Source: Eustoma russellianum
Lineage: Eukaryota > Streptophyta > Magnoliopsida > Gentianales > Gentianaceae
Assembly: GCA_036186865.1 (NCBI GenBank)
Contig: AP025046.1
Span: 37,384,517-37,448,516 of the forward strand
DNA length: 64,000 nucleotides
Reading direction: 5' to 3'
The translations under genes were made by a program, and so were the position numbers. Positions 1 to 12,269 of the stretch are shown piece after piece. Numbering within the stretch: position 1 is the first letter of the stretch; every line of letters begins with the position of its first letter. A model generated the notes under the pieces. That model saw nothing but the letters and a program-made list of their open reading frames with translations, was not told the DNA's origin and did no database searches.

Positions 1-160
1 GGTCTCCATTTTGATAGATTTTTGAATTGTTTCCTAGAATTAGGCTTCGCCTATTATTGGTTTGAAAGTACATTGAGCAATTTCTTGTGGTACTACGTAT
101 TATATTGGCTACCGTGTATGCATATTTTCATATCTATGAAATTTGGCTTACAAAAAAAAG

Positions 161-2694
161 TCCGTACAATATGCCGTTATTGGTTGTTACAGCTCTCCCT
201 GCTGGACCACTATGCTTTTCAGGAGATATCCTATAAATGTACACCAATCTGGCACCCGTGGCACTAAGCTGTGTTTTTGTTCATGCTAAGCTCGTTCAAT
301 TATGTCTGGATGCATTTTGCAACCCTCAACTGTATTAGTTACCAATTGTTTCTATTAGTATTTATTTGGACATGTGAGGTCATTGTAATTAGGTTTAACT
401 TTGGATGGGGTAAGTTTTTTGCGTGACATGTTGTCGGTAAATTACCGTGCCATTTGTATTTTGAGCAAGTTACACTTGCTGGCACTAGACCCAGGTTAGA
501 ATTTGCGATGATATGTTGTATTGTGCGTATGTATTTTGAGCAAGCATGCTTACTGTTGCTTGCTTCTAGCAACAACTTATGTAAAAGATGCCTAATTTGG
601 TTTTGCTGTATAATTTGCTTACCAAAAAAGGTCTTAGGTGCATAGGGCAGTTGCGGTTTAGGCTTCAGGAGAGAGGAACCAGAAGATCTATCAGCTAAAA
701 GGACAGCGAAGAACAATTCAGGATGTAATAGATAGCCATTACACTTTTTGTAATTCCTAGACAGGGATTGGAAAGGAAAAATCTGATTGTGCACATATCT
801 CAATTTTTTAGTGACACAAGTTTTGGTTTTGGGTGCCTGTCTCTGTTATTGTAAATCCTTATTATCATTGATACTTAATTCACCCAAAAAAAAGAGAGAA
901 GAAGGGGGGGGGGGGGGAGGGGTGAAAGAAAGAAAGAAGTATAAAGCAATGATCTTGATAGTGCTTAACAGTACCTCCACAGCTGAAAGCTCAAGTGCAA
1001 TGATTTTTATCCATTGAGCGGGTATTTGATGGTAACATGAAACAGAAGTTCAAAAATTTAAATAGTGTTAGAGGAGATTGATTAGGAAGCTTCCAACGGT
1101 TTTTGAGTTTCGAAGTTGTCCAGAAATTTTATTCCCTCTTGGCTTCCTTCTTCCCTACCGTGAGTAATCTGGACAGTCTCAATCCTTGTTAGCCAAACTT
1201 TGCACCTTTTATCCCCTGTTCTAACCCACAAAAGAAGTGAAAAAGCATTTAGAGATTTACCTTTTCGCATTGTTGAGATTTGTTCTGTTCTTGCTTGTAA
1301 CAAGAACTGAGACATCAACATGGGCCGGAGAGAATGGTCTAAATACTATTCGCTGTTTTTTTTCGTGCTGTGCTATACTCTCTTCCTTTTCTCTGATTGA
1401 ATCAGTCTTTTGATATGTCAGATGAAAATCAAAACTGGTTTATCTTCAAGCATCCTAAGTTCATGAACTTTGCTCACGATGAATCTCTTGGATTTTTTCT
1501 TCTGATAAAGCTTGCAATGGTGTTTCAGGTCATTAACTGATGCGCCTGCACATGTTTCGTTGTAATATGCATCTTTTCTCTTTGTCTGGTGCCCTTTTAC
1601 TTATCTTCAGTTGTTTTTCCTGTCTTGTAATCAGTCTACAACTGATGGAGCATTACGGATGGTTCCTTCTAAATTTGTTTTGCTACCATAGTTTATGCTC
1701 CAAAAGTAAATGAATGGCTTCTGATGACTGCACTGGAAAAGACTTACTGTGCAGACAGATACGGGCCAAATATTTTGCACCAAAAAAAAGGGCATTTGTG
1801 AATGACGTTTTCAATTTTAGTCATATAGTGATTCTCAAGAAGTCATTATGCTATCATCTATGTTTCTTGTAAAATCATACGACCAACTGATTAGCTTTAT
1901 GATTGTTTGTTTGGTCATGTTTTCCTCGTGCTGTTTAAGGCATAACCGCTGAAAAGCTTTAGGAATTGCAGTTTGATGGAAGCATCAGCGATTCTTACAA
2001 GCATGCCCTCATTAGTTAATGAACTGAAGCAATGTGATGTTTCTATATGTCATATTGTAAGAGTTGGTTAATGTTGTGTTTCATATAGCTGTTTTGCTGT
2101 CAACATGCTGAGGGTAGAAATGTACTTGTTTTCTTAGTATGGTTCATTCAGGGCTTTCAGTCTCACCATGATCGGAGTCTGCGGCATCTTCTTCATTTAC
2201 TGCTGTGAGTTGAATATGTCATATTGTGGTAGGTTTATGATGTTAATGCAAGACTGGTTATTGAACTTCTCACTGTTTGCCAGGCAGAAAATACTTTTAG
2301 TGAAAAAGCTCTCCGTTATGATACATATCCTCAGGAACAACTTTCTTTGATTTATTGTTCGGAGTGAGATCCATGGATGCAAAAAAAAAAAAAAAAAAAA
2401 GAGAGATCCATGGGTGGGATCCTAATGTCTTTCTCCCCCACCCCCTTCTCCCTTTTATTGTTATTTATGAAACAATCAAACTGACTGCAGAGCGTAATTA
2501 GTAATTGGCTCGTTGTTTACTGCTGATTTATGTAATTGTAAGGGTATTCAAGTTGCTTCCATGGAAATGCTTGCTTGCTTGCTCATATTTTACTGATTTT
2601 TTTTAATCTTGTGGTTCTTCTGTCGTTTTTTTTTTCTCGCTTCGATTGTTCCTTTCTTATATTAAGAATAATAGAATCCTTTGGTTCAATTCAG
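161..2694 (+). other. FAN1 copy A intron 8 (partial)
   Basis: No FAN1 exon is visible here. It is a T-rich intron holding homopolymer runs (G run near 907-917, A run near 2381-2400). The only coding-like signal is on the minus strand at 1082-1337 and is listed separately. Exons 1-8 of this copy should lie upstream of the window. Confidence 0.6.
1082..1337 (-). pseudogene. Antisense two-exon coding-like relic in FAN1 intron 8
   Basis: On the minus strand a reading frame ending in TAA at 1082-1084 (exon 1082-1220) joins through a plausible GT-AG intron (1221-1260) to an upstream exon from 1261 to about 1337. The joined peptide ends in NFETQKPLEAS and includes RCKVWLTRIE. The duplicate copy at 59851-59989 keeps the same exon length (139 bp) and splice sites, with a 1-bp insertion in the upstream exon. 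The product is not recognised. It could be the tail of a gene captured by a transposon, or chance. Confidence 0.3.
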
Positions 2695-3511
2695 AACAAA
2701 ACAAGAAGGTTTCCGGTGGAATGAAGAAACGAGATTTAATTGGTTTCCTCCTATCTTCATATAAAAGTGGTGCATGGTAACTGAACGTTGATATTATTTC
2801 TATAGATTTCTACCATTTTGGAGAAACTTCTATCTAAAATTAATTTACACGTGGCTTTTCTTATTCATTTTACTAGCTCCAACTTGACAAGTTTGGTTCT
2901 AGAGAAAACTTCTTCATGTGTGCGGCTAACTGTATCAGCTGCTTCTCTGATGTGGCGGGTCGAGGTATTTTAGTTTTCAGATTTTACTTTGAAAAATTAC
3001 GTAATGGATGTCTCTCCAGGTCTTTGAATTTTTTTTTTTTTGTAATTTAAAAGTCTTTGATCTTTACTTTTGTGCAGAGGCTGTTCTTCTTGAATGGAGA
3101 GCAGGATTTGTCAGCATTTTTACTTGTTGATTTAGGGATTGTCAAATATCCCTCTTACAATTGTATGCAAGCAGATCAGTTTTTTCGAAGTAGAAGTGAT
3201 CTTCTTTCTTACGAGGAGGTCTGCTTGATTTTAAAACATTGGTGATTTATTATTTTATTTGGTGTACCTTATTATTTCTTAAAAGATCTGTTACTGCAAC
3301 AGGCAATCGAGGTTGCACAACTTATGGATGAATTTCTTGATGAAAATAAATCTGATTTGGTGAAGAGGTGTGTAGAGATTGCTGCCTTGCGAATATCTAG
3401 TAATTTAGGAGCAATCCAATCAACAGCTACTCATTTGTCATGCTTTCAGTCTTCTTGGGTCTACTCCAAGGTGGTGTTACTTGGCATTTCCTTTTTGGAG
3501 CGGGAGCAGAG
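2695..3511 (+). CDS. FAN1: FAN1 copy A, exons 9-12 (SAP to TPR region)
   Basis: These are four exons of a Fanconi-associated nuclease 1 homologue: 2695-2776, 2877-2964, 3078-3218 and 3303-3511, each bounded by AG and GT. FAN1 cuts branched DNA during interstrand-crosslink repair in the nucleus. The encoded middle region includes RLFFLNGEQDLSAFLL, VKYPSYNC and SSWVYSKVVLLGISFLE, typical of plant FAN1 between its SAP and nuclease domains. Exon 9 is 82 bp against 83 bp in copy B: one A is missing from an A-rich run near 2700-2704, so the normal acceptor leads to TGA at 2722-2724. An acceptor 11 bp downstream (AG at 2704-2705) would restore the frame with loss of four residues. Exon 12 ends in phase 2, and the next exon lies 20.6 kb away at 24069. 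Confidence 0.85.
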
Positions 3512-4559
3512 GTATGGAAGTTGCATCTTATGGATGCATGTCCACTCCTTAGCTTTGTCCTTTTCTTTTTTATTTTTCTTTGATATGCTACGTTGTATTG
3601 TTCTGTTTTTTTTTTTTTCTTTTAACTTCTCTTCTGTGTTGTGCCTATGCAAAAATATTTGTTCCCCTTTCTTCATCTTCGTCGTCATTGTCATCTTCTC
3701 TAATTTGTGGAATAGTAGGTATTCTTGTTGTGGTAGTAGTAATAGTTAGGACGAAGATAACAACAACAACAACTATTCTGTTACTATTATATGTCTATAA
3801 ACAGGTGATTGCTTTCTATAATGCTAAAGCTCGTAAGATGTTATCCAAGCTAAAAGTAACACCCACATGAAAAAGAAAATTCCAAAACCATATGCGAACA
3901 TGGCATGACAGGCATATACTCCAATTTTGTCCTTGTCATTAACATATGCATATGTTCCTTTCTTCGACCAAGCCCCATTTCCATCATCTCTTGTCAGGAT
4001 TTGACAAAGTTCTAAAGACCAGCGAATCCTGCATTTCTAAGTCACTGGCAGTGAAGAGAAGTGGCGAGCCCATCTGCTTCAATTAGCAGGCTATGTGGTA
4101 ATATGAGAGAAGTTTTAGATGCACGTGGAATCAAACTACTGAAAATGAAATTACGAAAAAAAAAAACTACTGAAAATGGATCTTTTCTCAAGGTTTCTTA
4201 TAACGTCTAAAAGCCAGTATGAGGTCATGGAACAATGCCTACATCTTACGCTTACTCGGAAAACCGAATAGGTAAAGTCCCATCCTATGGAAAGATGTGG
4301 AAAATTAAATTAAGTAGCTTACGAACTGTTGAATTTCAGTTCTATTTCTTGTGCTAAGTAACATTTCATTCCATACTGGATTTACGAAAGTAGCGGTGGG
4401 GGGCCCAAAGCAAAGGTACACTGCCCCAAAATGAAAAAAATAGTCAGGCAATTACACTTGTGGATGAACGGAGTTCAAGTTCAGGATCACTTACAATTCT
4501 AAGCCTATACAACTTGTGAGATGATTTGGACAAAAATCTTGATGGAAGATGCTGGGTTA
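3512..4559 (+). other. FAN1 copy A intron 12, unoccupied part
   Basis: Intronic sequence from the GTATGG donor at 3512. Up to 4026 it matches copy B; beyond that it is the ancestral continuation that copy B has lost or displaced by its hAT insertion. No gene seen. Confidence 0.6.
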
Positions 4560-4735
4560 GATAACATCATCGTGTGCAGCTGTACTGTGAGCAGCCATAT
4601 ATATAACCTCTAATCCAATAATTCATGAGCGGACTTATTTACTAAAGCACTATATGGTATTATGGTGAGAACTTTTTGTAACAAAGTGGACACGATAAAT
4701 ATCTGTGCTTCAATTTGAGAGTGAGTATTGAAAGT
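4560..4735 (+). pseudogene. Copia RNase H tail and LTR start, relic
   Basis: A forward frame reads AIYITSNPIIHERT and then ADLFTKALYGIMV and a C-terminal NICASI stop, the standard end of a Ty1/copia RNase H domain. It is followed by a purine-rich tract and a TATTGAAAG stretch that resembles the start of a 3' LTR. The rest of the LTR is missing, and a minus-strand gag relic begins immediately after. It is a fragment of an old element. Confidence 0.5.
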
Positions 4736-4797
4736 ATCTTATAGTTGTATAATGTATAGTATTATTGTCTTGATATTGCTATTCAAGGTCATCCCAG

Positions 4798-5370
4798 TCA
4801 GCCTTGTACTGCATATCTAGCTCTTGCAGAGAGTTTACAAGACATTCTAGTATTCTGTGATGCCAAGATCACCTTGCCGCATTCCCTTGAGTTTGTTTTT
4901 ATTTCAAACACTTGCGATGCGTTTTCAAGGTCGGAGTAGTTCTGTTTGACTGCCTCCCAGATGGCCCTGGCAGTCCTCAGAAACATATAAGTACGATTGA
5001 TATGTGGCTCAATGTAATTGATCAGCCACGACATGACCAGTGAGTTAAGTTCCCGACTCTGGTACTGTGGGTCTAAGACATCGTGTTGTGGTATATCACA
5101 AGAGACAAAAGCTTAGTTTGTCTCTGCCTCTTAACGCCATAAATACTGGTTGAGACCAAAGGAGGAAGTTTTTCCATTCAGTTTATGGTTAGTGATTTGG
5201 AGGGATGACCCTTCATTAAGGGATTGAAGAGAAGTGTCTGACTGTGACACAATCACTAGTTTGGTAGTAGAGGAAGTCTCTACTGACCCACAGTTTTTCT
5301 CTCCTAAACTCATCGAGATTCCTGACAATAGATGTGTATGGCCAGTTTTGAGCCGGTGGCTCTGATATCA
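4798..5370 (-). pseudogene. Copia gag relic with primer-binding site (minus strand)
   Basis: Minus-strand frames at 5131-5328 (LQITNHKLNGKTSSFG) and 4798-5034 (SWLINYIEP, IWEAVKQNYSDLENASQVFEIKT) are pieces of a Ty1/copia gag of the Retrotran_gag_3 type, separated by stops. Just before them, at 5359-5370, lies TGATATCAGAGC on the minus strand, a tRNA-Met type primer-binding site abutting an LTR. Only the 5' end of this element remains; it abuts the 3' end of another copia relic tail to tail. Confidence 0.6.
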
Positions 5371-5555
5371 TGAAAGTGGGAAGGCTGATGAGTGAATCGA
5401 GAAGAAGTATCTTTTTCCTTGGGTTTAGTGTTTGTATAAATACATCAATCTAGCCAATATCAAATGCGGTGAATGTAGGGATTGAGTATCTATCATGATT
5501 GCATCTTAACTTCCTTGATTCTATCGTATCCATAAATCTCTTATAGAGCTCATAG
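5371..5555 (-). repeat. 5' LTR of the minus-strand copia relic
   Basis: This sequence lies next to the primer-binding site and ends in TTTCA on the minus strand. A TATA-like stretch (TATTTATAC) is present on that strand. The outer limit is a guess because no second LTR is available for comparison. Confidence 0.35.
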
Positions 5556-5584
5556 AATATTCTCCTAATTAATATAGTATATTC

Positions 5585-5790
5585 TGTTGAAACAAATAGA
5601 TAAGTGGAGATTTGTGTATATTATGTTAAGATATACTATTTTGTTAAGATATGAAAGTGTATATTTGATACCATAATTAATACCAAATCAGAATCTCTTG
5701 ATTTTAGGGATTGATATGATGAAAATGTACTATAAATATGTAGTTTTCTTTGAATGAAAAAGTGTTCTTTTTGCGTGCTCCAAATTTACA
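5585..5790 (+). repeat. 5' LTR of copia A
   Basis: 206 bp, TG...CA ended, about 90% alike to 23634-23841. It contains the TATA-like ACTATAAATATG near its 3' end. A degraded primer site (TGGTAAAGAAC) follows at 5791. Confidence 0.85.
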
Positions 5791-6921
5791 TGGTAAAGAA
5801 CACTAAACAGATATGACCACTACCAACCCTTCGTATGAGAATAACACCTCTATAACTGGTGGTGAATCCTCCCAAACCACCAGTCATAGAGGAAATGCTT
5901 CTCATTTATCCTTCCAACTAACCATCTACAAGTTAAACAGAAAGAATTACCTTGAATGAGCACGATTTGTTAAACTTGCAATAGATGAGAGAGAATTTAG
6001 GATACCTTACTGGTACCATAAAGCATCCAGTTGATGGAGACTTTAGAATCAATCACTGACAAATAGAAGACTCTCTTGTCCGGACATGGTTGATCAACTC
6101 CATGGAGCCGTCAACAGACATGCCATACCTCTTTCTCTCTACTGCCAAAGATGTTTGAGATGCTATTCGAGAAACTAACTCAGATGTTGAAAACTTCTCA
6201 CAGATCCATGAGGTAAAAACTAGACTTTGGCAATGCAAGCAAAATGGGAGAAAGGTGATAGAGTACTACAATAAAATGGTCGCATTATAGCAAGAATTGG
6301 ATCAGTGATATAGTGATGAGGTGAGCTGTCCTACTAATAATGCTAAATTCTTAAAGAAAGAGGAAAGTGATAGAGTGTATCTCCTCTTAGCAGGCTTAGA
6401 CAAAATACTTGATGAAGTACGGTCCAGAATTTCGGGAAGAAAACCACTCCCTCACTGAGAGAAGCTTTTTCAGAAATCAGAAGGGGAGACAAGGACAAGA
6501 GTAATGATGAGCTCAGAGTGTGGATGAAAACTCATCCTTTGCTGTGACCAGGAAGGAGGAGAGTGGCAGAAGAAAAAAAACCTTGGTATGACCATTGTGA
6601 GAAACTCTGACATACCAAGGAGACCTGTTGGAAACTCCATGGTAAGCCTTCCAACTGGAAGAAAAGGGGGCTACGAGACAGTAGAGCCTACTCCTCCCAG
6701 GGTGCCCAAATATCACCTCCCTTCACAAAGGACCAGCTGGAACATCTGTATAAAATCCTCATGTCCTCTCAGATTAATACAACTCAGCTAGATTCTGTGT
6801 TTTTTTTGCTCAATCAGGTAAAGCATTTGCTAGTTCACGTAAATCAATAATTAAATCCTGGATTCTTGATTCTCGAGCAACAAATCACATGACAGGTTGC
6901 CCTACTCTCTTATCTACATAC
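5791..6921 (+). pseudogene. Copia A gag and start of protease
   Basis: Broken plus-strand frames carry copia gag motifs in order: LGYLTGTIKHPVDGDF near 6000, RTWLINSMEPST near 6090, FSQIHEVKTRLWQCKQ near 6200 and LLLAGLDKILDEVRSRI near 6390. Near 6860 SWILDSRATNHMTG follows, the copia protease motif D-S-G-A-T with Gly changed to Arg. The frame is cut at 6921 by a solo LTR and resumes at 9723 (IQIADGSYSAVAITG). Numerous stops; not functional. Confidence 0.75.
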
Positions 6922-7240
6922 TGTTAGGAATCAACGAGATCATTGCTATCAAAAAAACGCGCAAGGGAAAAACTCAATCTCTAATTTCCTACCAAGTATC
7001 CATTTTGTTCGTTTAATTCGATGAAAGAGATTCAAAAACTAACCTTTTGTAGATTCAAAATCTGCAGACGAAGGAGGTGCGACGATACGATCACCATCTG
7101 TCGGTATCCACACGAATGCTTCCGCTGGAGTGTTAGATCTCTTGGACGGCGCGACTGAAAGAACCTCGTTTTTCTCACAAAAATGGATTAGGGTTTTCTA
7201 TTTTTTCTTTTCTACTGATCACTATTACATGATATAGCAA

Positions 7241-7275
<35 letters not shown>

Positions 7276-7391
7276 GTATATAAATCTTAAAATCTGATTC
7301 GAAATTGGATCGGTTAAGGCCAATCAAAATCCATATCAGATATGGATTCTGTTGATATTATGCAATAATATATAAATATATTTAAAAAGAA

Positions 7392-7427
<36 letters not shown>

Positions 7428-9717
7428 TAATATCTTGTTATGAAATCTGACAAGATCACTGCAAAACGCGCAGCGGAAAAACAAAAACTTGATCGCTGAT
7501 TTCCTACCAAAGATCCATGTTGTTCGTTTAATCGATGAAAGAAACTCAAAATTACCTATGAAGATTCGAAATCCGCAGACGTAGGAGGTGCGAACGTAGG
7601 AGGTGCGATGGCACGATCACCCTCTGTCGGCATCTACACGAATGCTTCCGCCCAGAGTGCTAGCTCTTGAATGGCGCGGCTGAGGGAATTCGTTTTTCTC
7701 CAAAAACGGCTCTAGGGTTTCTCTGATGATTCTGTGTTTTTTGTGTGTCTTTGTATACGAGATACACAGATATATATACACATATATGGACGTCAAAATC
7801 CGAGTCCTAATCGGATTAGTTGATGCCAATCGAAATCCATATCAAATATGGATTCTATCGGGATATTCAAAATCCATATCAAATATGGATTCTATCGTTA
7901 TTATCCGATAATACATACATATATATATAATCACCGAAAAAACGAAAATAATAATGATAATAATAATTAATATCTAATATTAATATTATTAATATTAGCC
8001 CATACGCATTCTTGTGTATGACCTGATAGGCCCATATTAATTGGCAGCCGGTTAAATCTCCATTAAACCAACAAGTCGTAATTGGTCTCTAGCAAGACAT
8101 TACGACTACCCAATTAATACGAGTAAAGTCCAACTAGCCTAATAATAGTACATGCATTAATCCTTTTGTCACACGATATCTAGTTTGAACATAAGTCATG
8201 GTCAGCGTCATACATATATTGTTCAAACATATGATTACTCGATCTCTAAGTAGACTGATAAAACAACTGACATTGATCACACTATCAATTCATTTGAGCA
8301 CGACCATGCATTTTACAGTCTCACTAATCGAGGGGCCCAAAGATATCTCTCTCAAAAGAGGGACAAATTCTATCTTGATTGTTCAATATCCTCTACATAA
8401 TTTGTATCATATTCAATCATGACCTTTATTATTATCCATTTACGGATAACGTTTGATCATGTCAAAATATAATAGTCCTTATGTTAGAAACTATGACAAC
8501 CTCAAGTCTAAGGATTAAAACAATGACTATCATGAGATTTACTTATGACGCTAATCCATGTAGTAATCTCATGATGAGTCTATCCAATACACTGTTCTCT
8601 AACAAGTATCTATGAGATTGATTTGTATCACCATACACATAATTATCTCATGATTATCAAATCAATACTCATACTGGTTTTAAATTATTTTATCTCTATA
8701 ACAATAATGAACCATGGACATATATCATAATTGTGTAACATACTAACCAACAATAATGATAATAAAACCTCTTTATTAATAATAAATGTATAACATAAAA
8801 CATCCAAATCATGGTCTAGGGCACATACACTAACATATCTAATATTAATATTATCAATATCACTCATATTAATCTCAGTCAATACGCATTCTTATGTGTG
8901 ACCCGATAGGCCTATATTAATTGCCGGTCGGTTAAATATCTATTAAACCAAAAAGTCGTAATCGACCTCTAGCAAGGCGTTACGACTATCCAATTAGTAC
9001 GAGTTACAGTCTAATCAGCCTAATAATAGTATATGTATTAATCCTTTTGCCACACGATATCTAGTTTGAACATAAGCAATGGTCAGCATCATACTTTTGT
9101 TATTCAAACGTATGATTACTCGATCTTCAAGTAGACTGATAAAACAAATGATATTGATCGCACTATCAATTCATTTGAGCACGGCCATGCATTTTTCAGT
9201 CTCACTTATTGAGGGGCCGAAAAGATATCTCTCTCAAAAGAGGGATTTGAATTCTATCTTGATTGTTCAATATCTTCTACATAATTTTTATCATATTCAA
9301 TCATGATCTTTGTTATTATCTAGTTACGGATAATGTTTGATCATGTCAAAATATAATAGTTCTTATATTGGAAACTATGACAATCTCAAGTCTAAGGATT
9401 AAAACATTACTATCATGAGATTTATTTATGACGTTAATCCATGCAGTGATCTCATGATGGGTGTATCCAATACATTGTTTTTTTTAACAAGTATCTATGA
9501 AATTGATTTGTATCACCATACACATAATCATTGCATGATTATCGAACAATACACATACTGGTTATAAATTATCTTATCTCTGAAACAATAATGAACCAGG
9601 GACATATCAGAATTGTGTAACATAGAAACCACCAATAATGATAATAAAACCTCTTTATTAATAATAAATGTATAACATAAAGATCCAAATCAATTGCATA
9701 GGGCACATACACTAACA
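6922..9717 (-). repeat. Outer solo LTR of the copia B family, itself interrupted
   Basis: This LTR starts TGTTAGGAATC and ends CACTAACA in plus orientation, like the LTRs of copia B. It is flanked by CATAC (6917-6921) and CATAT (9718-9722), a near-perfect 5-bp target duplication. Without the inner insertion it is about 1.39 kb. It is visibly more diverged from copia B than the inner LTR, so it is older. It splits the protease gene of copia A. Confidence 0.88.
7436..8835 (-). repeat. Inner solo LTR of the copia B family
   Basis: A 1,400-bp LTR closely matching 10909-12265 and 19531-20925, flanked by perfect TATCT duplications (7431-7435 and 8836-8840). No internal region: recombination between two LTRs has removed it. 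It is nested in another solo LTR of the same family, in the same orientation. Confidence 0.92.
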
Positions 9718-9722
9718 CATAT

Positions 9723-10908
9723 TATCCATGTGCAGGAAATAAAAAAATACAGATTGCAGATGGTTCTTACTCAGCAGTTGCTATAACAGGCATAAGATTC
9801 TCTGAGTTCATTGCCCTATATGATGTACTTCATGTACCTAAACTCTCTTTAACCTTCTATCTATCAGTAAACTTACTACTTCACTAAACTGTTGTGTTAT
9901 GTTTAAACCGTCTAAATGTGTTCTACATGACATAGCCTTGGGGAAGATGATTGACTATGTTAGAGAGGGTGGAAGCCTCTATACAATTGAAGACTGTCCT
10001 ATTCCTACTCACACTAACAATGAACCGGAATCCTTATATAATTTCAGTTTGGCACATGACAGTGTTATGTTTTGGCATCAAAGATTAGGTCATCCCAATT
10101 TCTCCTATTTAAAACATTTGATGCCTATTTTATATCAGAATAAAAGTTATCTATTTTTCAAACGTGACGTATGTGAGTTAGCTAAGCATCACAGATCTGT
10201 GTTACATTCAAAAACACACTCCTTTTGAACCCTTTTATGTTCTGCATAGTGATGTGTGGGGTCATTTAAAACACCTATTCTGTATGAAAAGAGGTGGTTT
10301 GTTAGCTTTATAGAAGGCCACACTCGACTAACTTCGGCATATCTCCTAAGAGACAAAACTGAAGTTAAAGAAGTGTCTAAAACATTTCACACAATGGTAC
10401 AAACTCAGTTTCAGAAAAATATAAAGATTATCAAAACCGACAATGGAAGATAATATTATAACTCCGTCTTCGGGGATCTGTTTTTGGCTAATGACATGAT
10501 ACATCAAAGTGTTTGTTCTGATACACCACAACAGCGAAGAGCAAAAATCGACATTTGCTAGAAGTAACCAGGAACCCTACTATTTACCAACTTTTTTCCT
10601 AAATATCTTTGGGGGTAAGCTCTATAACTGCTACATATATGATGCCTTCCAAACCCCTTCAATATAAGACCCCATTACGAGCACTGCAAACTGTTTGTCC
10701 TAATCCCAAACTTACTGCAAAACTTCCCCTAAAAGTATTTGGCTGCAGTGTCTTTGTCCATGTTCATGAGTCACATAGAGCTAAACTAGACCCCCCGGCC
10801 AAAAGATGTATCTTTGTTGGATACGTTATGAACGAGGTTGTAAATGTTTTGATGTGTCTTCCAAGAAAATGCTAGTATCTATAGATGTTACATTCTTTGA
10901 GTCCATCC
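9723..10908 (+). pseudogene. Copia A protease end, GAG-pre-integrase and integrase
   Basis: This continues the protein cut at 6921: IQIADGSYSAVAITG and YDVLHVPKLSL (protease tail), then FWHQRLGHPNFSYLKHL (GAG-pre-integrase, 10072 onwards), then HSDVWG and IKTDNGR of the integrase core, and LPLKVFGCSVFVHVHESHRAKLDP beyond it. Stops and frameshifts occur throughout. The sequence breaks at 10908 where copia B has inserted. Confidence 0.72.
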
Positions 10909-12265
10909 TGTTAGGAAATCCGACAAGATCACTGCAAAACGCGCAACGGAAAAACAAAACTTGATCTCTGATTTCCTACCAAGGATCCATGTTGTTCGTT
11001 TAATCGATGAAAGAAACTCAAAAATTACCTCTGAAGATTCGAAATCCGCAGATGGAAGAGGTGCGAAATCACGAACACCCTCTGTCGGTATTCGCACGAA
11101 TGCTTCCTCCCGGAGTGCTAGCTCTTGAACGACGCGGCTGAGAGAACTCGTTTTTCTCCAAAAACGGCTCTAGGGTTTTTCTGATGATTCTGTGCTTTTC
11201 ATATGTCTCTGTATACGAGATACACATATATATACACACATATATGGACATCAAAATCCGAGTCCTAATCGGATTAGTTGATGCCAATCAAAATCCATAT
11301 CAAATATGGATTCTATCAGGATATTCAAAATCTATATCAGATATGGATTCTCTCGTTATTATCCAATAACACACACACATATATATAAAACGAAAATAAT
11401 AATAATAATAATTAATATCTAATATTAATATTATTAATATCAGCCCATACGCATTCTTGTGTGTGACCCGATAGGCCCATATTAATTGGCAGTCGGTTAA
11501 ATCTCCATTAAACCAACAAGTCGTAATTGGTCTCTAGCAAAACATTACGACTACCCAATTAATACGAGTAAAGTCCAACTAGCCTAATAATAGTACATGC
11601 ATTAATCCTTTTGTCACATGATATCTAGTTTGAACATAAGTCATGGTCAGCGTCATACTTATATTGTTCAAACATATGATTACTCGTTCTCTAAGTAGAC
11701 TGATAAAACAACTGACATTGGTCACACTATCAATTCATTTGAGCACAGCCATGCATTTTACATTCTCACTAATCGAGGGGCCCAAAGATATCTCTCTCAA
11801 AAGAGAGGGACAAATTCTATCTTGATTGTTCAATATCCTCTACATAATTTCTATCATATGAAATCATGACCTTTAATATTATCCAGTTACGGATAACGTT
11901 TGATCATGTCAAAATATAATAGTTATTATGTTGGAAACTATGACAATCTCAAGTCTAAGGATTAAAACATGACTATCATGAGATTTACTTATGACGCTAA
12001 TCCATATAGTAATCTCATGATGAGTCTATCCAATACAATGTTCTCTAATATATCTATGAGATTGATTTGTATCACCATACACATAATCATCTCATGATTA
12101 TCAAATCAATACTCATATTTTATCTCTATAACAATAATGAACCAGGGACATATATCATACTTGTGTAACATACTAACCAACAATAATGATAATAAAACCT
12201 CTTTATTAATAATAAATATATAACATAAAACATCCAAATCATGGCTTATGGCACATACACTAACA
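10909..12265 (-). repeat. 3' LTR of copia B
   Basis: 1,357 bp, TGTTAG...CTAACA in plus orientation, very close to 19531-20925. Minus-strand transcription would read TGTTAGTGTATGTGCC first. Length differences from the 5' LTR are mostly small indels in AT-rich repeats. Confidence 0.92.
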
Positions 12266-12269
12266 ATCT

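Larger units (their letters stand above)
1..4026 (+). repeat. Segmental duplication, copy A (matches 58774-62784)
   Basis: The first 4 kb of the window is repeated in the same orientation at 58774-62784 with scattered substitutions and small indels (by eye roughly 95% identity). Both copies contain the 3' tail of a LINE-like element (1 to about 160), a long intron, and FAN1 exons 9-12. The match ends at 4026, exactly where a hAT transposon enters the other copy. This is the shared part of two tandem FAN1 genes; an allelic mis-join in the assembly would look similar. Confidence 0.9.
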
